Assembly: GCA_026416215.1 (NCBI GenBank)
Contig: JAOAFP010000045.1
Span: 1-11,045 of the forward strand
DNA: 11,045 nt
From: Negativicutes bacterium
Lineage (GTDB): Bacteria > Bacillota > Negativicutes > SKW292
Direction: 5' to 3'
Part shown: piece by piece, positions 6,671 through 11,045 of the stretch
Layout of the letters: the number at the start of each line of letters is the position of its first letter
How positions within the stretch are numbered: position 1 is the stretch's first letter
Position numbers and translations under genes: made by a program
The notes under the pieces: generated by a model
The model's input: the letters and a program-made list of their open reading frames with translations, nothing else
Databases searched by the model: none
What the model was told of the DNA's origin: nothing

Positions 6671-8029
6671 ATGACTATTAATCAGATCGACAACCAGAAC
6701 CAGCTGCCAGTCAGCAGCCTGACCCAGACGCAGAACGCCGGTCAGATCAAACAGGACGGGGAAAAGAAGCAGGCTGTTCAGCCGCCCTCGCCGTTTGACG
6801 CACCACCGTACGAGCTTGACATCTCAGCCGCCGGATACGAGATGTCAAGGCGTGTTGCCAGGGAAATGGCGGTTGCCGAGAAAGTGAGTGATCTGATCCT
6901 GCGTGACAGCGGGATTGTCACCGGTCAAAACACCGGCGTCGGCAATATTGATCGATTCCCGATCAACACCCCGAATACCGGTCTAGACATTGCCGACTTC
7001 TACGCCAATGACGCCGAACAGCTGCTAATCGACTCCGGCCTGGAGGGCGGTGGCGGCATCGGTGGCGGAGCCAGCGGCAACGCCGTCCGCAACCCGATCA
7101 ACACCGGCAACGCCGGTTTGAACGTGGCTGACTTTTACGCCAATAACACTGAACAGCTGCTGATCGATTCCGGCCTGGAAAGCGGGACGGGCAGCGGCTC
7201 AGCGGTTAATTCCTACAAAAATCCGATCAACACCGGCAACGCCGGGGTGAATGTAGCTGACTTCTACGCCAATGACGACGAACAGTTGCTGAACCAGTCA
7301 GCCACCGGTGGATCAGCCACTGCCGTCAACTCCTACCAAAACCCGATTAACACCTCCAGTGGGGCAGTGAACAGCGCCGATTTCTACGCCAACGACACTG
7401 AACAGCTTATAAACGCCACAGTTAACGGCGGCAACCCGGCCAACCCCAATGCCGTTCAGGCCCCGATCAATACCGCCAACCCGCTGCTGAACGTGTTTGA
7501 TTTCAACGCCAACAATACCGAGCAGCTGCTGGCCGAAGCAAATTACGGGCCTCAGATGGCCAATATGAACCAGCAGACCTATGTGCAGGATGCCGACATC
7601 AGCGCTGGCCAGGCCCAGGCCCTCAACACTGCCCAGGCGGTGTTCGGTCTCAACTATCAGGACGGCTATGGGGCCCAGGCCAGCAACACCCTGTCCACCC
7701 GCAGCAGTCTGATGGCGGCTGAAAACGACCTTGACAGCGCCGCTAGCCAGGCCGTTGCCAGCCAGGCTGAAAAACAGGCCGCCGCCAACGGCGGACTGGC
7801 CGCCCAGCTGTCGGGTGATACGATGAAGGTTGAAAGCGATGTCAGTTCATTGCCCGGAACGGCCGGCCAGTCCGCGGCGCAGACAGTGACCGGCGGGGCA
7901 GCGGCCGATGTAGTGCAGCTGGGTGATGACCTGCAGACAGCGGTTGAAAAGCCGGGATTCGTGAAAGAAAACGAAGGGCTGGTTGAGCGGGCAAGCGAGG
8001 TGTACAACCTGGATCGCAACCTGATCTGA
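6671..8029 (+). CDS. Unrecognised tandem-repeat protein (five PINT/ADFYAN/EQLL repeats)
   Basis: A 452-residue protein of no family I recognise. The start is ATG 6671, with AAAGGAG 8 nt upstream; a longer open frame from 6608 would begin inside the promoter. There is no signal peptide or membrane segment. The hydrophilic N-terminus is rich in Q/N, and residues 45-75 contain PPYELDISAAGYEMSRR and a charged helix. Residues 96-303 are five tandem units of 40-45 residues with core P-I-N-T, N-x-A-D-F-Y-A-N and E-Q-L-L, joined by Gly/Ser/Asn/Ala linkers. The C-terminal third (about 304-452) is Ala/Gln/Ser-rich, probably helical, and ends in a charged segment. There is no cysteine and no tryptophan in the whole protein. 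It is a single-gene unit with its own promoter and terminator, divergent from tcdA. The low-complexity, Cys-free make-up resembles secreted or surface filament proteins, but a function cannot be assigned. Confidence 0.85.
   Translation: MTINQIDNQNQLPVSSLTQTQNAGQIKQDGEKKQAVQPPSPFDAPPYELDISAAGYEMSRRVAREMAVAEKVSDLILRDSGIVTGQNTGVGNIDRFPINTPNTGLDIADFYANDAEQLLIDSGLEGGGGIGGGASGNAVRNPINTGNAGLNVADFYANNTEQLLIDSGLESGTGSGSAVNSYKNPINTGNAGVNVADFYANDDEQLLNQSATGGSATAVNSYQNPINTSSGAVNSADFYANDTEQLINATVNGGNPANPNAVQAPINTANPLLNVFDFNANNTEQLLAEANYGPQMANMNQQTYVQDADISAGQAQALNTAQAVFGLNYQDGYGAQASNTLSTRSSLMAAENDLDSAASQAVASQAEKQAAANGGLAAQLSGDTMKVESDVSSLPGTAGQSAAQTVTGGAAADVVQLGDDLQTAVEKPGFVKENEGLVERASEVYNLDRNLI
6956..7579 (+). 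repeat. Five in-frame tandem repeats, 120-135 nt each
   Basis: The units start at about 6956, 7091, 7220, 7340 and 7460 (45, 43, 40, 40 and 40 residues). Units 2 and 3 share an exact 23-nt block (7094-7116 and 7223-7245) and the linker motif AVNSY; units 1 and 2 share EQLLIDSGLE. Unit 5 is the most diverged (FDFNANN). Spacing changes are all in multiples of three, so the array evolved as coding sequence. Confidence 0.9.
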
Positions 8030-8078
8030 CTGGATCGCCGGGACTAAACTGACAGCCAGTGTTCCTGACAAAATAATA

Positions 8079-8113
8079 AGAGCCTGACCGGATATCGGTC
8101 AGGCTCTGTTTTT
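8079..8113. terminator. Strong terminator after the tandem-repeat gene, probably bidirectional
   Basis: A perfect 12-bp stem (AGAGCCTGACCG at 8079-8090 with CGGTCAGGCTCT at 8096-8107), a 5-nt GATAT loop and T5 at 8109-8113 followed by more T/A-rich sequence. In the other direction the stem is followed by TTATTATTTT, so it can also stop fprA transcripts from the minus strand. Confidence 0.92.
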
Positions 8114-8139
8114 ATATTTTATATTTTTTACCGCCGGCC

Positions 8140-9348
8140 TCACTTGCACCTGGCGTTAATTTCCAGGATTTTCCTTCCAAACTCGGCCCCAAACTCGTGG
8201 CACCTGACCAGTTCCTCGCGGGTCGGCCGCCACTTGAACTCCAGACCGCTCTTAATCAGGCTGGTTTTGGCCTCAACCAGGTACTGTTCCATTATCTTCT
8301 GGGCGCCGCCGCTCCAGCCGTACGAACCGAAAGCCGCCGACAGCTTGCCCCGCGGTTGCAACCCCCGGAAGTAGGTGAGAATGCCGCCCATAGTCGGGAG
8401 AATATCATTGTGAATGGTGGACGAACCGGCTATAATCCCGGCCGCATCCAGCATTTCCCGTGCTACCTCGCTGCGGTCGGACACCGACATCTTGAACAGC
8501 TTGCAGCCAACCCCGGTCGAGGCCACCCCGTCGAGAATACTCCGAGCCATCATATCGGTCGACTTCCACATCGTATCGTAGACAATTACCACCTTGTCAT
8601 CCCAGCAACCATTTGCCCACTTCTCGTAAAGGGCCAGAACCGCGGCAAAATCCTTGCGCCATACCACCCCATGACTGGGCGCCACCAGTTTGATCGGCAG
8701 ACTCTTTATTTTCGGCAGAACCTTAGTGATCATCTGCCCCAGCGGCATAAGTATATTGGCGTAATATTTCTCGGCCTCAAACAGGATTATTTTCAGGTCG
8801 TTCTGATCGTCGAACCGCCCGCTGGTACAAATATGCTGGCCAAATGCATCGTTGGAAAACAATATGTCCTCACCAGCCATGAAACTGACCATTGAGTCCG
8901 GCCAGTGTACCATCGGCACCGGTACAAAATTCAGGGTGTTTTTGCCGAGCGGCAGGCTGTCGCCTTCCTTGACCACGATGTACTCGTAGTCCGGATCGGG
9001 CTGGAAGTACTTCTGCACTGCCAGTTTGCCTTGGGATGTTATCACAACCTTGGCGTTGCGGCACCGCCGCATAATCTCGGGCAAGGCGCTGGAATGATCG
9101 GGCTCAACGTGATTTACCACCACGTATTCTATCTGGTCAAACTCCACCAGCTGTCTGACCCTCCCCAGCAGCTCGTCGGCAAAGGGGGCCTTCACACAAT
9201 CGATCAAGGCCACCTTCTCGTCCTTAATTAAGTAGGAATTATAAGTCACCCCACGAGGGGTAAAATAACCGTGAAAATCGCGCATTTCCCAGTCATTGCA
9301 GCCGACGTAGTACACATTCTCTGCAATTGGAACGTTGGTATAGTACAT
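8140..9348 (-). CDS. fprA: FprA-type flavo-diiron protein (O2/NO reductase)
   Basis: A 402-residue cytoplasmic class A flavo-diiron protein that reduces O2 to water and/or NO to N2O in anaerobes. The N-terminal beta-lactamase-like domain (about 1-245) carries the full diiron set: H80-x-E82-x-D84-H85 (NHVEPDHS), H148 (VHWPDS), D167 (SNDAFG) and H226 (PSHG). The C-terminal flavodoxin domain starts at about 252 (VVIVYDTMWKSTDMMA), with SSTIHNDILPTM and FGSYGWSGGA as FMN-binding loops. There is no rubredoxin or flavin-reductase extension, so electrons must come from a separate rubredoxin or F420H2/NADH system. The start is ATG 9348, with GGAGGT 8 nt before it; the open frame to 9420 runs into the promoter. 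It is downstream of hydE on the same strand but has its own promoter. Confidence 0.95.
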   Translation of the reverse strand: MYYTNVPIAENVYYVGCNDWEMRDFHGYFTPRGVTYNSYLIKDEKVALIDCVKAPFADELLGRVRQLVEFDQIEYVVVNHVEPDHSSALPEIMRRCRNAKVVITSQGKLAVQKYFQPDPDYEYIVVKEGDSLPLGKNTLNFVPVPMVHWPDSMVSFMAGEDILFSNDAFGQHICTSGRFDDQNDLKIILFEAEKYYANILMPLGQMITKVLPKIKSLPIKLVAPSHGVVWRKDFAAVLALYEKWANGCWDDKVVIVYDTMWKSTDMMARSILDGVASTGVGCKLFKMSVSDRSEVAREMLDAAGIIAGSSTIHNDILPTMGGILTYFRGLQPRGKLSAAFGSYGWSGGAQKIMEQYLVEAKTSLIKSGLEFKWRPTREELVRCHEFGAEFGRKILEINARCK

Positions 9349-9367
9349 AAATCCTACCTCCCTCTGC

Positions 9368-9378
9368 GGCAAATTGCC
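9368..9378. promoter_or_regulatory. Short palindrome in the fprA leader
   Basis: GGCAAATTGCC is a perfect dyad around one central base, lying roughly 8-18 nt after the predicted fprA transcription start. It could be a repressor half-site pair, but it is short and no known binding motif is matched. Confidence 0.2.
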
Positions 9379-9391
9379 TGTCCTGTTTCCA

Positions 9392-9420
9392 ATTTTACTA
9401 TCGCCACCACCATTATGCAA
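9392..9420 (-). promoter_or_regulatory. Promoter of fprA in the hydE-fprA spacer
   Basis: On the minus strand TTGCAT (9415-9420) and TAAAAT (9392-9397) have a 17-bp spacer. The -35 box begins only 6 nt after the hydE stop codon. The predicted start point near 9386 gives a leader of about 37 nt. Confidence 0.75.
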
Positions 9421-9439
9421 GGCGGCCTAACCAGCCGCC
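9421..9439 (-). terminator. GC hairpin around the hydE stop codon, no U tract
   Basis: The plus strand reads GGCGGC-CTAACCA-GCCGCC; the hydE TAG lies in the loop. With 6 GC pairs and no U run after it on the minus strand, it is at most an attenuator, so some hydE transcripts probably continue into fprA. Confidence 0.3.
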
Positions 9440-10503
9440 CGCTCCCGGCGCCAGTCGCAGTGATCGCCCCGCTGAAGATCGAGAACGAAGCCAACCCGTT
9501 TCAGCCGTCCTTCAATGCAACCGCGGCAATGGCTGGCACTGTCATTAACACAAATCTTGCCATCATACAGCATATACTTTTTGCGCTCGGCCAACGGCGT
9601 CAGATTGGGCATGACCACATTGGCCCCGGCCATAACCGCCCTTTCCCTGCCGTCGCCGGCAATCGTCCCGACAGCAGTTGTGGCCGGCAGCAAACTCTTA
9701 GGCAGAACCAGACGGACGACAGCCACCATTACCAGGGTTTGCCCCAATCCTCCGGCCGGCTGGCCGGCCAGCGGGGTTCCGCGGTGGGGGATGAACGGAC
9801 CGATCCCCACCATCTCCGGCTGCAGCCGGCGAATAAACTCAACGTCGGCTGCCAGATCGCTACAGGTCTGCCCCGGCAGCCCGACCATAAAGCCTGCCCC
9901 CACCTGATAGCCAAGCTGGCGCAAATCATCCAGGCACCGCCGACGGTTGTCCCAGCTCATATCCGGGTGCAACCGGGCGTAGAGCCCGGGCGAGGCTGTT
10001 TCGTGCCGCAACAGATAGCGATCAGCGCCCGCCCGCCTGAACTCAGCATAATCTGCCCGGCTGCGCTCACCCAAGGACAGGGTCAGGGCGCAGTCGGGAA
10101 ACTCTCCCTTAATCGTGTCAATAATTGCCGTCAGCCGCCGGGTTGTATAATAGCCATCCTCACCGCCCTGCAGCACAAATGACCGGTAGCCCAGCTGGTA
10201 TCCTTCCCGGCAAGCAGCAACTATTGCCTCCCGGCCCAGACGATACCTTTCGGCTGTCGCGTTTACCCGCCGCAGGCCACAGTACAGGCAATCATTGCGG
10301 CAATAACTGGTAAACTCGATTAAACCGCGGGCGAACACCCGGTTTTGATAGTACTGCTGACGGACAGCGTCAGCCGCCTCTGCAAGTTCACCAAACAACT
10401 GCCGGTCCAGAGTGGCCGCCTCGATCAGCCTGCCTACCTCCTCCACCGGCATCTCCTTTAGCTTTTCCGACCAACCCGTTTGCTTATCTGCCCGTTTATC
10501 CAT
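9427..10503 (-). CDS. hydE: [FeFe] hydrogenase maturase HydE, radical SAM enzyme
   Basis: A 358-residue radical SAM protein, close to the roughly 350 residues of Thermotoga maritima HydE. HydE acts with HydF and HydG to build the diiron subcluster of the H-cluster. The SAM cluster motif C-x3-C-x2-C is at C68, C72 and C75 (SYCRNDCLYCGLR), followed by FVLQGGEDG, the HETASPGLYARLHP segment, GFMVGLPGQT and IGPFIPHRGTPL. A second cysteine set C318-x7-C326-x2-C329 (ICVNDSASHCRGC) has the spacing of the auxiliary cluster site of T. maritima HydE. I chose ATG 10503, with AGGCGG 9 nt before it; ATG 10536 would lie only a few nt from the predicted transcription start and has no ribosome binding site. 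No hydF, hydG or hydrogenase gene is in the window. Confidence 0.92.
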   Translation of the reverse strand: MDKRADKQTGWSEKLKEMPVEEVGRLIEAATLDRQLFGELAEAADAVRQQYYQNRVFARGLIEFTSYCRNDCLYCGLRRVNATAERYRLGREAIVAACREGYQLGYRSFVLQGGEDGYYTTRRLTAIIDTIKGEFPDCALTLSLGERSRADYAEFRRAGADRYLLRHETASPGLYARLHPDMSWDNRRRCLDDLRQLGYQVGAGFMVGLPGQTCSDLAADVEFIRRLQPEMVGIGPFIPHRGTPLAGQPAGGLGQTLVMVAVVRLVLPKSLLPATTAVGTIAGDGRERAVMAGANVVMPNLTPLAERKKYMLYDGKICVNDSASHCRGCIEGRLKRVGFVLDLQRGDHCDWRRERAAG

Positions 10504-10548
10504 ATCAACCGGCCGCCTTAATCCGTTGCCTGTCATCGTGCGGTCAAT

Positions 10549-10578
10549 ATTTTAACATTTGAATTCTTGTTTGTCCAA
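10549..10578 (-). promoter_or_regulatory. Promoter of hydE
   Basis: On the minus strand TTGGAC (10573-10578) and TAAAAT (10549-10554) have an 18-bp spacer (TGGACA at 17 bp reads equally well), with TGT directly before the -10 box as an extended -10. The start point would be near 10542. A CAGCCG-CCC-CGGCTG palindrome (10583-10597) sits just upstream of the -35 box. Confidence 0.75.
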
Positions 10579-10582
10579 CGGT

Positions 10583-10597
10583 CAGCCGCCCCGGCTG
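10583..10597. promoter_or_regulatory. Perfect 6-bp inverted repeat upstream of the hydE promoter
   Basis: CAGCCG-CCC-CGGCTG lies 4 bp beyond the hydE -35 box and about 75 nt after the end of the upstream minus-strand gene. It has no U tract, so it is either a weak Rho-independent element for that gene or a protein site for hydE. Confidence 0.3.
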
Positions 10598-10672
10598 GTT
10601 AAATATCGCCCCGCTATGCCCGGCAACTCATTGCCATCGCCAATTGTCACCTGCCCCGGAACATAACTACGG

Positions 10673-11043
10673 TCAAACCGTCCGCGGTATGGGGCGATGC
10701 CGGCTTGGCCGGGCCAGCGGACAGAACGGCAGAGTTGGCTTTTCCCGCATTATTCTTTCCGTCCCAGCCAGTTCCTCGGGCAACGGAACTGACAGGCACC
10801 GGGCGAGGCTGGAGAAAAATCTGCGCATTTCCGGAGCGTCCCAGACCGTCACCCTCAGCTCCCTGGCCAGCAGTTTGTGCTCGTCACTGAAACTAAGTCC
10901 CGGACGCACCAGGTAGCTGGCCGCACCCAGCCCGCCCAGGATTCTAGCTGTCTCAGCACAGTTTTTTTATCTGATCGATCGGAGCTGCTGACCCCTTTGA
11001 CAGCTTGCAGTCGAACTATGTGCAGCCTGCCAGCACGGTTGGC
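10673..11043 (-). pseudogene. 3' part of an unidentified gene, frame broken at an A7 run
   Basis: Coding-like sequence read from the right edge down to the TGA at 10673-10675. The open frame at the edge (11043 to 10963) gives LHIVRLQAVKG and SSSDRSDKK. The downstream frame from AAC at 10961-10963 gives NCAETARILGGLGAASYLV, then RPGLSFSDEHKLLAREL, VTVWDAPEMRRFF and a Pro/Arg-rich tail. The two frames join exactly by a -1 shift on the seven A at 10962-10968; each alone lacks the other half. Together they give about 123 residues of a protein whose start is outside the window. The order (I/V-V-x-L-Q-x-V-K, then ASYLV-PG, then V-x-VWD) faintly recalls Mrr-like restriction endonuclease C-termini, but I do not recognise the family. 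It could be a pseudogene, a slippage-expressed gene, or a homopolymer error in the assembly. Confidence 0.5.
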
Positions 11044-11045
11044 CA

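Noticed and set aside
6956..7579. CRISPR-like array
   Set aside because: Periodic repeats are present, but units are 120-135 nt, diverged, in frame and without unique spacers; they encode protein repeats.
8197..8895. Plus-strand open frame of 232 codons opposite fprA
   Set aside because: Antisense shadow of a complete flavo-diiron protein gene with all metal ligands present.
10644..10916. Plus-strand open frame of 90 codons
   Set aside because: Antisense to the coding-like minus-strand frame; no ribosome binding site and no recognisable motif.
1..11045. Insertion sequences, tRNA or rRNA genes, phage attachment sites
   Set aside because: No transposase motifs, terminal inverted repeats, cloverleaf sequences or rRNA segments were seen.

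Overview
The window is GC-rich bacterial chromosome, densely packed, with short spacers and clear sigma-70/sigma-A-type promoters and Shine-Dalgarno sites. The gene set suggests an anaerobic, hydrogen-metabolising Firmicute: a HydE [FeFe]-hydrogenase maturase, an FprA-type flavo-diiron protein, a secreted phytase-like tyrosine phosphatase of the type known from Selenomonas and relatives, and a MetA with the acetyl-CoA-type active-site residue. My best guess is a member of the Negativicutes (Sporomusaceae/Selenomonadales-like). This is inference from gene content only; no rRNA or other marker is present.

Layout. (1) 3-803 (+): 3' two-thirds of a stand-alone biotin carboxylase, closed by a strong terminator at 818-863 that also serves the convergent genes to its right. 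(2) A minus-strand run from about 6520 down to 904. From a near-consensus promoter at 6515-6543 it reads tcdA, metA and a putrescine-aminotransferase-like gene, with the three genes overlapping end to end. A small SRPBCC/START-fold protein follows 50 nt later. After a 236-nt gap with a possible -10 box come a secreted phytase-like phosphatase and a PHP-family phosphatase. (3) 6432-6670: a divergent control region with two back-to-back promoters, a G-quadruplex-capable promoter spacer and an inverted repeat between the -35 boxes. (4) 6671-8029 (+): a 452-residue protein of no family I recognise, built around five tandem copies of a 40-45-residue unit (core PINT...N-ADFYAN-EQLL). It has its own extended -10 promoter and a strong terminator. 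(5) 8140-10503 (-): fprA and, upstream of it, hydE, each with its own promoter. (6) 10673 to the right edge (-): the 3' part of an unidentified gene that can be read through only by a -1 shift at a run of seven A.

How they fit together. tcdA (tRNA t6A to ct6A), metA (homoserine acylation, first committed step to methionine) and the aminotransferase look translationally coupled and are probably co-expressed. hydE and fprA fit strictly anaerobic energy metabolism combined with O2/NO scavenging. The two secreted/PHP phosphatases form a small phosphoester-hydrolase group. The tandem-repeat protein is the least explained item and the best candidate for something undescribed.
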